Source: an uncultured Thiotrichaceae bacterium
GTDB taxonomy: Bacteria; Pseudomonadota; Gammaproteobacteria; Thiotrichales; Thiotrichaceae
Direction: 5' to 3'
Length of the DNA: 35,153 bases
NCBI GenBank assembly: GCA_902727985.1
Contig: CACVAY010000071.1
Location: forward strand, 25,710-60,862
Shown here one piece after another: positions 1 through 8,881 of this stretch. Positions within the stretch are counted from its first letter, which is position 1; every line of letters starts with the position of its first letter. The notes beneath the pieces are model-generated. The model was given only the letters and a program-made list of their open reading frames with translations. It was not told the DNA's origin and ran no database searches. A program made the position numbers and the translations under genes.

Positions 1-284
1 CCTGCTACATCAGCGCCTGTTTTAGCCGCGTCCGTCGCACTGTCTGCAGAATCATCTACTGTATCGGTGGCAGTTTTAATCTCATCCATAGCGCTACCAG
101 CACTATTTATGACGGTATCTGCTTCCGCTTTTGCAGTGTCTGCGACGCTGTTGGCTGTTTGTTTAGTGCTATCAAGTAATCCAGTCTGACCGCCTTCAGG
201 TGCTTGTTGGCTGCATCTAAATCCGATTAGTAAAAGTAATAAAACAAGAATTACAAAAAGTATTATTCGTAATAGTCGTGACAT
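1..284 (-). CDS. Ala/Asp/Thr-rich membrane-anchored protein, partial (5' end only)
   Basis: The gene runs off the left edge of the window, so only the first 94 or so codons are present. The start is an ATG preceded by AAGGAG at 8-9 nt. An ATG six bases upstream is out of frame and stops after eight codons. The protein opens with Arg-containing residues and one strongly hydrophobic helix (about residues 5-22), followed by FRCSQQ. The Cys is preceded by Arg, which does not fit a lipobox, so a membrane anchor is more likely than a lipoprotein. After the helix the chain is low-complexity and rich in Ala, Asp, Thr and Ser, with repeated AD-T/S spacing such as VADTAKAEADTV. That suggests an extended helical periplasmic segment. 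I do not recognise the family; an OmpA-like C-terminal domain beyond the edge is possible but unseen. Confidence 0.6.
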   Translation of the reverse strand, partial: MSRLLRIILFVILVLLLLLIGFRCSQQAPEGGQTGLLDSTKQTANSVADTAKAEADTVINSAGSAMDEIKTATDTVDDSADSATDAAKTGADVA

Positions 285-659
285 TCCATGCTCTCCTTGA
301 GTGTAAAAATGTATTGTTATCAATGTACCATCGTATGAAATACGTGATATACAATGGCCTCAAAATTTATAAACCTCGTAATACCGTCGTTAGCTGTGAT
401 TATTAAGTTCATTGTTATCAGTCAAAGACGTATGTTTATACGATGTAAAGTGATGGTGTAGTTTTACTTGATACATTGCCATATGCCGCAATGCACAGGG
501 TTGTATTGCTGATAAGATGTACAGATTGATGGAATTACTTCAGTTTATAATTGATGGAATCTACCATAATGACCGTCCATTATCAGAATATTGTTTACAA
601 TTATAGAAGAACTTTTTCACTATATCCTGATGATAAGGGAGTCATTGACAATGAGTATG
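285..659. other. Gene-free stretch between mfd and the partial gene
   Basis: No convincing coding region is present. The + strand reading frame at 591-857 overlaps the end of mfd and has no SD, so it is a shadow. Just past the mfd stop lies a short dyad (ATTG-A-CAAT, 645-653) that is too small to be a terminator. On the minus strand a TTGACT box around 420 could be a distant -35 element for the left-edge gene, but no good -10 follows at 17 bp. The stretch is AT-rich and otherwise featureless to me. Confidence 0.5.
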
Positions 660-3600
660 TTACACAAGATCAGCATAAAGTCGTTTAACCCACTGAACGC
701 GTTCTTCAATATCTTCCTTAGCTTCATATTCAAATTTGAGCTTGTCTTGCCCATCCAGTTTGAATTCCCAAGGGCGTTTCTGAATAAGACTAATGAGCTT
801 GCCGATATCAATTTTTGGTGTTGCATGAAAAACGATTTGTCCACCGGATATTCCTAAGTCCAGTTTTTTGATGCCTAATGTTTGAGAGGCCAATTTTAGA
901 TCAGTCAGGTGGAATAGGTTGATAATCTGATCGGAAAGCATGCCAAAACGATCAATCATTTCGACCCTAAGTTCACGGAGTTTTTCTTTAGTTTCCGCAC
1001 TGGCTATGCGTTTGTACATGATTAAGCGGTTGTGTACGTCGGGTAGGTAATCATCAGGAATCAGAGCAGGTGTACTGAGGTCGACAGTCGTACTTTCAAT
1101 CGCGGGTTTTTCCAAGTCGGGTAGATGGCCTGCTTTCAGTGCATTAACAGCGCGTTCCAATAAGTCGTTATACATACTGAAGCCAATTTCCTGAATTTGA
1201 CCGCTTTGATCATCACCTAGCAATTCTCCAGCGCCACGAATTTCTAAGTCATGTGAGGCTAGTGTGAAACCGACGCCCAAGTCTTCGAGTGATTCAATGG
1301 CTTCCAAACGTTTTTTGGCATCTGCGGTTAGACCTTTGAAAGGCGGTGTTATCAAGTACGCATAGGCGCGATGATGAGAGCGTCCTACTCGTCCGCGTAG
1401 TTGATGAAGTTGTGCTAGTCCAAGCTTATCCGCTCGATTAATGAGGATGGTATTAGCAGTCGGAACGTCGATACCACTTTCGATAATGGTAGTGGCAACC
1501 AGCACATGGAAGCGTTGATGATAGAAGTCTTCCATGATGCTTTCGAGTTCACGTTCACGCATTTGTCCATGCGCGAAACGAACTTTGACATCAGGGAGGA
1601 TCTCAGAAAGCTCCTTAGTGATTTTTTCAATCGTCTTAACTTCATTATGCAAGAAGTAAACTTGTCCGCCGCGTGAAATTTCACGAGAGCAGGCTTCTTG
1701 GATGATGCTTTTATCCCACTCATTGACGAAAGTTTTAACAGCATGCCTGGCAACGGGCGGGGTTGCGATAATCGATAAGTCACGTAAGCCTGATAGTGAC
1801 ATATTCAGGGTTCTTGGAATGGGAGTTGCTGTAAGCGTTAGGAGGTCGACATTGGCTCGTAGCTTTTTTAATTGTTCTTTATGACGCACGCCAAAACGAT
1901 GTTCTTCATCAATGATAACCAAGCCCAAACGTTTAAAATCGACATCTTTTTGTAACAGTTTATGTGTGCCAATAACAATATCGAGTTTGCCGTTAGCCAG
2001 TTTTTCTAGGGCTTCTTTGGTTTGTTTTGGAGTGCGAAAGCGGGATAATGAATCAATGCTAAATGGCCAATCTGCAAAACGGTCTTGGAAATTTTGAAAA
2101 TGCTGCTGCACGAGTAAAGTTGTCGGTGCAATGATGGCGACTTGTTTTCCCGCATTCGCTGCAACGAAGGCCGCACGCATGGCGACTTCTGTTTTACCAA
2201 AACCCACATCGCCACAGACAACGCGATCCATTGGCTGTGTCGATTGCATGTCACTGACCACAGCTTCAATGGCAGTCAATTGATCAGGAGTTTCTTCAAA
2301 GGCAAAGGCATTAGAGAAGTGGTTGTACTCAATAAGGTCTAAAGCAAAGCTATGTCCTTTCTCGGCGGCTCGTCGTGCATGAATTTCTAATAATTCAGCG
2401 GCAGCATCATAAGCCTTTTGTGCGGCTTTTTTACGGGCTTTATCCCAATGGTCAGTGCCCAGTTTGTGTAGAGGAGCGTTTTCGGGGCTAGTGCCCGTAT
2501 AACGGCTGATGAGGTGTAGGGATGAAACAGGGACATATAATTTGTCACCGCCTGAGTATTCGAGGGTTAAATATTCGGACTCATTAGCGCCAGCTTGAAT
2601 TTTTTGCATGCCAATGTAACGGCCAACACCATGTTCTTCATGGACAACAGGAGAGCCTTCATTGAGATCTGTGAGGTTACGTACGATTGCATCTGCGTCG
2701 CGGGTTGGTTTGCGTCTACGACGTTGTTGCTGAACGTGTTGTCCGATGATTAGCGACTCTGGGATGATGGCTAGCTGTTCTTCTTTGAGCAGCATGCCTT
2801 CTTGCATCGGTGCTACAGTAACAGCAATTTTGTACTTTCGTTTAAGAAATTCTTGCCATGATTCAACCGTGTGAGGCGTGTAACCGCTGTTTTTTAATAA
2901 ACTGGTGAGTTCTTCACGACGTCCTGCTGACTCAGCGATAAATAAAACAGGCCCTTCATGCTCGGCCATAAATTGCTTAAGAAACAATAAGGGAGTTTCA
3001 GCACGGGGTTGAATGAGCAATGAAGGTAAAGGGCTTACGGGGTAGTTGTGGCAATTCCTTTCCTGTTTGAATGAGTGTAAGTGAATATTTGCCAGTGATT
3101 TAATTTTATCTTTTAGAGAATCTTCACTAATGAAGAGCTTTTCTGGTAGTAGAATAGGACGTTCAACATCATGTCTGCGTTGCTCATAGCGCTCCGCAAC
3201 TTTTGCAGTAAAGGTACTAAAGGCCTTATCGACTGACTCTTGTTGAATGACTAGGGTGTTTTTTGGCAGATAGTCAAAAAGGGTTGCAGTTTCTTCAAAA
3301 AATAAAGGTAAGTAGTATTCAATGCCTGCTGGAGCTATACCATTTTTGACATTTCCATAAATAACACTTTTGGTTAGATCACCTTCTAGTTGTGTTCGGT
3401 AATTTTGGCTGAATAGTTTAATACCAGCTTCCGTCATCGGAAACTCATGTGCGGGTAGCAATTCAATAGATTGATGTTGCTCAAGGCTACGTTGGTTTTC
3501 CGGGTCGAAACTTCGTATGGTTTCTATTTCATCATCGAAAAGGTCAATACGGAAAGGTTCTTTACTACCCATAGGGTAGAGGTCGATTAATGAACCGCGT

Positions 3601-4097
3601 GTTGCGTATTCCCCGTGCTCGAATACTTGGGTGACGTTACGATATCCAGCTCTTTCCAATTCATCTCGAAGCAGTTCTATATCCAGACAGTCACCTACAT
3701 TAAGAGTTAATGCATGTGCGGATACAAAAGAGCTAGGTGGCAATCGATGCATCAAGGTTGCAGAGGATACGATTAGTACGCCATGTTTATTCTTGGGAAG
3801 TAGAGATAAGGTTTTTAATCGATCTGAAATAATATCTTCTAAAGGTGAGAAAACGTCATAAGGCAGTGTTTCCCAGTCTGGAAAAATATGAATGTTTTGA
3901 TCTTTCGCGAAGAAGTTCAGTGCCTCTTCCATTTGATAGGCGCTATGCATATCAGGTGTGATGACAAGACTCACCCCATCATGAGATTCAAGCGTTTGTG
4001 CCAAGGCCAAAAATTGTGAGCAGCCATGAAGCTGACCCCAGCAAATATGGTCAGTTGTGTGTTTAGGGAGCAGTGGTTTGAGGCTTGAAAGAGGCAT
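660..4097 (-). CDS. mfd: Transcription-repair coupling factor Mfd
   Basis: Mfd is the ATP-driven DNA translocase that removes RNA polymerase stalled at lesions and recruits UvrA. The 1145-residue length is close to that of E. coli (1148). Visible in order: the UvrB-like N-terminal region; the CarD-like RNA polymerase-interacting domain at about 475-555 (HEEHGVGRY near 489, ending with YVPVSSLHLISRY); the RecG-like helicase core with Walker A GDVGFGKTE near 630, DEEH box (IIDEEHRFG) near 731 and TATPIPRTL; and the translocation motif HQLRGRVGRS near 900. The C-terminal Mfd domain follows. The start MPLSSLKPLL has only a weak upstream purine stretch, but the N-terminus aligns with family length. 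The sugar-transferase gene lies 123 bp upstream on the same strand. The gene is complete, with no frameshift. Confidence 0.98.
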   Translation of the reverse strand: MPLSSLKPLLPKHTTDHICWGQLHGCSQFLALAQTLESHDGVSLVITPDMHSAYQMEEALNFFAKDQNIHIFPDWETLPYDVFSPLEDIISDRLKTLSLLPKNKHGVLIVSSATLMHRLPPSSFVSAHALTLNVGDCLDIELLRDELERAGYRNVTQVFEHGEYATRGSLIDLYPMGSKEPFRIDLFDDEIETIRSFDPENQRSLEQHQSIELLPAHEFPMTEAGIKLFSQNYRTQLEGDLTKSVIYGNVKNGIAPAGIEYYLPLFFEETATLFDYLPKNTLVIQQESVDKAFSTFTAKVAERYEQRRHDVERPILLPEKLFISEDSLKDKIKSLANIHLHSFKQERNCHNYPVSPLPSLLIQPRAETPLLFLKQFMAEHEGPVLFIAESAGRREELTSLLKNSGYTPHTVESWQEFLKRKYKIAVTVAPMQEGMLLKEEQLAIIPESLIIGQHVQQQRRRRKPTRDADAIVRNLTDLNEGSPVVHEEHGVGRYIGMQKIQAGANESEYLTLEYSGGDKLYVPVSSLHLISRYTGTSPENAPLHKLGTDHWDKARKKAAQKAYDAAAELLEIHARRAAEKGHSFALDLIEYNHFSNAFAFEETPDQLTAIEAVVSDMQSTQPMDRVVCGDVGFGKTEVAMRAAFVAANAGKQVAIIAPTTLLVQQHFQNFQDRFADWPFSIDSLSRFRTPKQTKEALEKLANGKLDIVIGTHKLLQKDVDFKRLGLVIIDEEHRFGVRHKEQLKKLRANVDLLTLTATPIPRTLNMSLSGLRDLSIIATPPVARHAVKTFVNEWDKSIIQEACSREISRGGQVYFLHNEVKTIEKITKELSEILPDVKVRFAHGQMRERELESIMEDFYHQRFHVLVATTIIESGIDVPTANTILINRADKLGLAQLHQLRGRVGRSHHRAYAYLITPPFKGLTADAKKRLEAIESLEDLGVGFTLASHDLEIRGAGELLGDDQSGQIQEIGFSMYNDLLERAVNALKAGHLPDLEKPAIESTTVDLSTPALIPDDYLPDVHNRLIMYKRIASAETKEKLRELRVEMIDRFGMLSDQIINLFHLTDLKLASQTLGIKKLDLGISGGQIVFHATPKIDIGKLISLIQKRPWEFKLDGQDKLKFEYEAKEDIEERVQWVKRLYADLV

Positions 4098-4220
4098 ACA
4101 GTTTGGTGCTTTCTCGTTAGATAAAAAGAACGCGAATTGTAGCTTGTTTCGAACGTATGCGGAATTCTTTGTGTATATCCGAATTAGTCTCGAATATACC
4201 TCTGTTAGTGGGGTCGTTTT

Positions 4221-5546
4221 CTAGCCGTGGTTAGTGCGGTTCAAAAGACTTTTTGCTGTTTTCATGACAATCTTAAAGTACATAAAAATTGAATGATGCT
4301 TGATGTAATATAAGTCAAAAGCCAGCTTTTCTCTTGTTAAATCGACATCTGCCGTATGATGGGGGGCGCTCTCTTGCATGACTTGTGCCCATCCAGAAAG
4401 GCCCGGTTGGACAAGATGTCGCATTTGATAATATGGGATTTCTTTTTCGTATTTTTTTACCAGTGAAGGAATTTCTGGTCTAGGGCCAATGAAAGACATA
4501 TCACCTTTGATCACAGAGATCACTTGTGGGAGTTCATCAAGACCCGTTTTGCGCATGATTTCACCAATTCTAGTGACAACCTTTTTATGGTCTATCACAG
4601 CACTTTCGCCAACGGGGTCAGCACTCATGGATCTGAATTTTCTAATGGTAAAGACTTTTCCGCCTTTTCCAATACGTTCCATTTCAAAGAATATCTCACC
4701 ACCATCCTTTCTGATGATGTGGGCGAGTATTGGGTAAGCAATGGCGTAGATGATCAATACAGGTATCGAAAGGAATAGGTCGATGAAGCGTTTCATATAG
4801 GTAAACCAAGTATCTTCTCGTCCCTTTATGTTTTTAAGAAACCAAACTTCGTTAATTCTTTTAAGATCAATCTTTTCTACAATTTCTTCTTTTAGCATAT
4901 TTGCATCGTAGATGATGATGTTATTAAAGATAAAAGGGTACAGTAGATGAATATTAGGGTAATCATCGAAGGAGACGATTACCGCCTCAATCCTTTCTTC
5001 TTTAAGGATTTTTCCAATAGTTTCTGTGCTTTCAGTTTGTGGTAATTTGCTAACTACCCGCATATCCCAGAAGTTTGAACGAGAAAAAATTTCCTCTATT
5101 TCATGGTCATTACCAATCATCAGTGCTCGAACAGGTCGACTTTTCATGTGTTTCATTCTTAGCGTCTTCCAAGAATAAATAAAAATGAAAAGAAGTAAGG
5201 AGAATAGAAGTAAATTCGTCCTGGGGGTTATCTGGCTTGTTTCAAAAAATGAAAGGAAATAGAAGTATACAGCCAAGACTAATGTGGCGATTAAATGTGC
5301 TGGTAATAACACATCGAAAATACGCTTTGGGGTTTGTACGAATTTTTTGTCCAGAATTCCTGAAGTAAACAGAACGATTTCATAAATGAAGAATGCTGGT
5401 AAAAACTCAATAAAATGCACCCTAAGCGCTTCAGCGAAATCATTAGAAGAATAGCGAGCAAAGACGATGATTAGGATCGCTAAGAAGAAGAGTAAAAAGT
5501 CTCCTAGCAATACAATGGCAATGTTCTTGTTCAGTTTTGTATTCAT
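4221..5546 (-). CDS. Polyprenyl-phosphate sugar-1-phosphate transferase (WbaP/EpsZ-like)
   Basis: This is a membrane enzyme expected to transfer a sugar-1-phosphate from a nucleotide sugar to undecaprenyl phosphate, the first step in building a surface polysaccharide. I see four N-terminal membrane helices, a soluble mid-region, and a C-terminal bacterial sugar transferase domain from about residue 250. That domain carries KRFIDLFLS, a membrane-embedded segment, FTIRKFRSM, the catalytic TGLDELPQ and FIGPRPEIP, and ends with PGLSGWAQVM. The start is uncertain. An in-frame TTG at 5630 would add 28 residues rich in His, Asn and Lys that look non-coding, and neither start has a good SD. I chose the ATG at 5546, which places the first helix at the N-terminus. 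The enzyme is unaccompanied here: no glycosyltransferase, flippase or polymerase is nearby. Confidence 0.9.
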   Translation of the reverse strand: MNTKLNKNIAIVLLGDFLLFFLAILIIVFARYSSNDFAEALRVHFIEFLPAFFIYEIVLFTSGILDKKFVQTPKRIFDVLLPAHLIATLVLAVYFYFLSFFETSQITPRTNLLLFSLLLFIFIYSWKTLRMKHMKSRPVRALMIGNDHEIEEIFSRSNFWDMRVVSKLPQTESTETIGKILKEERIEAVIVSFDDYPNIHLLYPFIFNNIIIYDANMLKEEIVEKIDLKRINEVWFLKNIKGREDTWFTYMKRFIDLFLSIPVLIIYAIAYPILAHIIRKDGGEIFFEMERIGKGGKVFTIRKFRSMSADPVGESAVIDHKKVVTRIGEIMRKTGLDELPQVISVIKGDMSFIGPRPEIPSLVKKYEKEIPYYQMRHLVQPGLSGWAQVMQESAPHHTADVDLTREKLAFDLYYIKHHSIFMYFKIVMKTAKSLLNRTNHG

Positions 5547-5909
5547 ACAAATAGGTTGTTTGTTGTGATGGTTGTGTTTTTCGTTCTTATGATTTTTGGG
5601 GTTGAGAGGTAAGTCCAAACTTCTGCTCAAGTGCTATTCACATAACGTACATCAGTCTATATCGGTGTTACTTTTTTTTCTGATAGTTGGATCAGAATAT
5701 TAGATGAATTCTAGCATTCTAGCCCGAGTAAAAATTATGCAAATTATCAGGGGGTTAATTATTAAATAGTAGAGTATTGGGAGACTCATTTGTATGATAT
5801 CACTTTTTATGTGTGTTGAGCCCTGAATTTATTGGAGTTGTACTGCACTTATCATAAGAAACCCTCTAGCAACAGCTGAAAGGGTTCCTGAATTTTGAAT
5901 AAAACTTAC
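5547..5909. other. Gene-poor AT-rich spacer between dapD and the sugar transferase
   Basis: No coding region is supported beyond the possible 28-codon TTG extension of the sugar transferase. The stretch holds the candidate dapD terminator hairpin near 5860-5886. It is otherwise AT-rich sequence that presumably carries the sugar transferase promoter, which I could not pin down. Confidence 0.45.
5860..5886 (-). terminator. Candidate terminator hairpin after dapD
   Basis: On the minus strand, AACCCTTT pairs with AGAGGGTT (8 bp with one T-G pair) around an 11-nt loop, and TTTCTTAT follows. It lies 24 bp past the dapD stop. The stem is modest and the T-run interrupted, so this is a moderate call. 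Confidence 0.45.
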
Positions 5910-6809
5910 TTAGTCGTTGCTATGCAAACTACTGTTTAGACCACCCCATGTCGAGCCATCTGTTACAATAGCTTCAACAGCTCCTGTTTGGCTGTGTCTT
6001 CTGTATAAAAGGCCATTTTGACCGTTCAACTCACGGGCAGAAACCATGCTGCCATCTGGCATTTTTACTTTAGAGCCTGCTGTGAGATAAAGACCGGATT
6101 CAACAATACAGTCATCGCCAAGAGAGATGCCAAGACCAGCGTTCGCGCCTAGTAGGCTGCGCTGACCGATGGAGATAACCTCTTTACCTCCACCAGAAAG
6201 CGTCCCCATGATGGATGCGCCACCACCGATATCAGAGTTAGCACCCACCAAAACACCAGCACTAATTCGGCCTTCAATCATAGAGTTGCCTAAAGTGCCT
6301 GCGTTAAAGTTTACGAAGCCCTCATGCATGATAGTTGTACCAGGAGCTAGATGTGCGCCAAGACGAACGCGGTCTGCGTTACCGATACGCACACCTTCTG
6401 GAATTACGTAATCTGTCATGCGTGGAAATTTATCAATAGAGGTCACGTTGAGTTGATGTGTGCTTTCTGCCATTTTTTCGCGTAATTCTTCAATCATCGT
6501 TGGCAGTACTGGGCCTGCAGTTGTCCAGGCAACATTCGTAAGTAAGCCAAAAACACCATCTAAATTAATTTCATGGGGTTTATATTGGCACTCAGATAGC
6601 AAGTGCAGACGCAGATACGCCTCTTCAGCTGATTTAGGTGCATCATCAACAGATTCAATCTCAACGTCAACAAAGTCTCCCTTAATGATCCCCAGTTCCA
6701 TTGCTAGACAGTTTCTGGCAATCGCGGTGTTGGATCGTGGGAACCAAGTGTCCAGTGTTGCTCCGCTTTTCGCGTCAATATAACGATGTCCAATTCGCTT
6801 GATAGTCAT
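5910..6809 (-). CDS. dapD: 2,3,4,5-tetrahydropyridine-2,6-dicarboxylate N-succinyltransferase
   Basis: DapD succinylates tetrahydrodipicolinate in the succinylase branch of diaminopimelate/lysine synthesis, in the cytoplasm. The C-terminal half is a left-handed beta-helix of hexapeptide repeats. The segments RVRLGAHLAPGTTIMHEGF, FNAGTLGNSMIEGRISAGV and GGGASIMGTLSGGGK match the Pseudomonas/actinobacterial form of DapD, not the E. coli form. At 299 residues it is shorter than the roughly 340-residue Pseudomonas enzymes, with a reduced N-terminal region. The start ATG has AGGA seven bases upstream. The next step of the pathway, dapC, lies 123 bp upstream on the same strand. A 7-bp inverted repeat sits between them. 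Confidence 0.95.
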   Translation of the reverse strand: MTIKRIGHRYIDAKSGATLDTWFPRSNTAIARNCLAMELGIIKGDFVDVEIESVDDAPKSAEEAYLRLHLLSECQYKPHEINLDGVFGLLTNVAWTTAGPVLPTMIEELREKMAESTHQLNVTSIDKFPRMTDYVIPEGVRIGNADRVRLGAHLAPGTTIMHEGFVNFNAGTLGNSMIEGRISAGVLVGANSDIGGGASIMGTLSGGGKEVISIGQRSLLGANAGLGISLGDDCIVESGLYLTAGSKVKMPDGSMVSARELNGQNGLLYRRHSQTGAVEAIVTDGSTWGGLNSSLHSND

Positions 6810-6855
6810 TGCTTATTCCTAATGGTTTGGTTACTGCTTATTTGCTGGTTGTTAT

Positions 6856-6878
6856 GTTCGTTAGTAAATTGAACGAAC
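6856..6878. repeat. Perfect 7-bp inverted repeat upstream of dapD
   Basis: GTTCGTT and AACGAAC flank a 9-bp AT-rich centre, 47 bp upstream of the dapD start and 54 bp past the dapC stop. It could be a repressor-type operator or a weak RNA hairpin. No T-run follows on either strand, so it is unlikely to be a terminator. Confidence 0.4.
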
Positions 6879-6932
6879 TATCGGGCGATGTAAGCAGTTG
6901 TAAAATTACATAGATAAGTTTGTCCTGAAGCG

Positions 6933-8132
6933 CTAACGCGTTTCAAGGTAAGTTCTGATTCGATGTGCAGCTTCAACGCATTCCTCCACTGGTGCCACAA
7001 GAGCCATACGAATACGGCTTTGCCCCGGATTTAAGCCATCGACTGTTCGGGCTAAATAACTGCCTGGGACTACATTAATGTACTGTAGGCGATAAATCTC
7101 TTGAGTAAACGTTTCGTCATCTTGTGGTGTTTCTGGCCATAGATAAAAGCTTGCAGCTGGTCTGCTTACCTTCATAACAGGATCTAAGATATCGAGTACC
7201 GCATCAAATTTGCGGCGGTATTGTACCCGATTTTCGCGCACATGTTCTTCATCGTTCCATGCAACAATACTGGCTTTTTGCACGGGTAATGACATAGCAC
7301 ACCCATGATAAGTGCGATACAGCAGAAATTGTTTGAGAATGTCAGCGTCGCCAGCAACAAAGCCCGAGCGTAAGCCTGGTGCATTGGAGCGTTTGGATAA
7401 GCTATGGAATACTGCGCAGCGTTTGTATTCCGTGTTGCCCATTTCTGCTGCTGCCTGTAAAAGTCCCGCAGGTGGTGCATCTTCATCAAAATACAATTCG
7501 GAGTAGCACTCATCAGAAGCAACGATGAAATTATGCTTCTCGGCAAGTTCCAGTATCTGTTTTAACGCATCTAGACTAGCTACGCTGCCTGTTGGATTTC
7601 CTGGCGTACATAAATAAAGTAACTGGCAGTTGTTCCAGGTCGCTGTTGGTACGGCAGTGTAGTCAGGGCTATAGCCAGTTTCTTCGGTGCAGGGAAGAAA
7701 AATTGGTTCAGCTCCAGCAAGTATCGCAGCCCCTTCATAGATTTGGTAGAAGGGATTAGGCATCAGGACTTTTGCATGGTGTTGAGTGCGATCAACAACA
7801 CATTGTGCAAAGGCAAAAAGTGCTTCGCGTGTGCCATTAACAGGTAGAACATGTTTATCTTCATCAATCGAGCCGGCGGGCAAGTTGAAACGATTTTGCA
7901 ACCAGTTTGCAATGGTTGTTCTTAGCTCCACGGTACCCTTGGTCATTGGGTAATTTTCAAATTGAGACAAGTTTTCCGTGATTGCTGAGGTAATAATGTC
8001 CGGGCAAGGATGTTTCGGTTCACCAATGGATAATGAAATCATCGATAGATCATCCGGAGGTGTAATACCTGCTTTCAATTGTGCAATGCGCTCAAAAGGG
8101 TAAGGCTGCAGATTTGACAAGTCTGAGTTCAT
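6933..8132 (-). CDS. dapC: Succinyldiaminopimelate transaminase
   Basis: This is a PLP-dependent class I aminotransferase expected to convert N-succinyl-2-amino-6-oxopimelate to N-succinyl-LL-diaminopimelate with glutamate as amino donor, immediately after DapD. Family features seen: ISLSIGEPKHPCP near the N-terminus, the NPFYQIYEGAA substrate/cofactor segment, LCTPGNPTGSV, ASDECYSELYFD, the PLP lysine in SLSKRSNAPGLRSGF (near residue 246), and the terminal arginine region PGQSRIRMAL. The 399-residue length matches the gammaproteobacterial DapC type. Pairing with dapD supports DapC over a generic aspartate aminotransferase. Confidence 0.93.
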   Translation of the reverse strand: MNSDLSNLQPYPFERIAQLKAGITPPDDLSMISLSIGEPKHPCPDIITSAITENLSQFENYPMTKGTVELRTTIANWLQNRFNLPAGSIDEDKHVLPVNGTREALFAFAQCVVDRTQHHAKVLMPNPFYQIYEGAAILAGAEPIFLPCTEETGYSPDYTAVPTATWNNCQLLYLCTPGNPTGSVASLDALKQILELAEKHNFIVASDECYSELYFDEDAPPAGLLQAAAEMGNTEYKRCAVFHSLSKRSNAPGLRSGFVAGDADILKQFLLYRTYHGCAMSLPVQKASIVAWNDEEHVRENRVQYRRKFDAVLDILDPVMKVSRPAASFYLWPETPQDDETFTQEIYRLQYINVVPGSYLARTVDGLNPGQSRIRMALVAPVEECVEAAHRIRTYLETR

Positions 8133-8235
8133 ACAAGCTTATGTCGTGATTTTTGGAAGCGCGTAGTATATGTGGCGAGGCGGTTAGTAGCAAACACGTT
8201 CAAATTAAGGTGGTTCTCAAAGTTGTTGGCGAAAG

Positions 8236-8781
8236 TTATTTGATGAGGTTCAGGAACTCTTGGCGCGTTTCAATTTTGTCGCGAAAAGTACCAAGCATCA
8301 TTGAGGATACCGTTGATGAGTTTTGTTTTTCAACGCCCCGCATCATCATGCAAAAGTGTTGTGCTTCAATGACTACACCTACGCCGGCAGCACCTGTGAC
8401 ATCCTGAATGGCTTCAGCAATTTGCTTTGTTAAATTTTCCTGAATTTGTAAGCGGCGAGCAAACATATCTGAAATGCGTGCTACTTTTGAAAGGCCGATG
8501 ACTTTGCCTTTAGGGAGATAGGCAACATGAACTTTGCCCACAAATGGCAATAGGTGGTGTTCGCAGAGCGAGTAAAGCTCAATGTCTTTTACGATAACCA
8601 TCTGATCATTATCGGACTCAAAGACGGCGTCATTAAGTACTGTTTCTAGGTCTTGATGATACCCACGCGTCAAAAAATCCATGGCCTTCGCGGCTCGTTC
8701 AGGGGTTTTGACAAGTCCTTCACGGTTAATGTCCTCACCCAGATTTGTTAAAATCTGTGCATATAATTCACTGCTTTCCAT
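8236..8781 (-). CDS. folE: GTP cyclohydrolase I (type IA)
   Basis: FolE converts GTP to 7,8-dihydroneopterin triphosphate and formate, the entry step to tetrahydrofolate. The zinc ligands are visible: Cys73 and His76 in [10 protein letters not shown], and Cys145 in HFCMMMRGV. The loop [13 protein letters not shown] and the N-terminal [18 protein letters not shown] are characteristic. At 181 residues it is at the short end of the family (E. coli 222), lacking only N-terminal extension. AAGG lies 9 bp before the start ATG. It stands alone between dapC and the spermidine-synthase-like gene, with gaps of about 100 bp on both sides. Confidence 0.97.
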   Translation of the reverse strand: MESSELYAQILTNLGEDINREGLVKTPERAAKAMDFLTRGYHQDLETVLNDAVFESDNDQMVIVKDIELYSLCEHHLLPFVGKVHVAYLPKGKVIGLSKVARISDMFARRLQIQENLTKQIAEAIQDVTGAAGVGVVIEAQHFCMMMRGVEKQNSSTVSSMMLGTFRDKIETRQEFLNLIK

Positions 8782-8881
8782 ACATGAAACCTTTTAGTTA
8801 TCTTTGATATTGTCAGGTATGTTACGTGAAAGGCAATTGTTAGGATAATTTTCTTACTTTTCGCCTGCTGCTTTTTTGCTG

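Noticed and set aside
1415-2269. Minus-strand frames inside mfd in another phase
   Set aside because: They are shadows of the mfd coding sequence, which is intact through this region.
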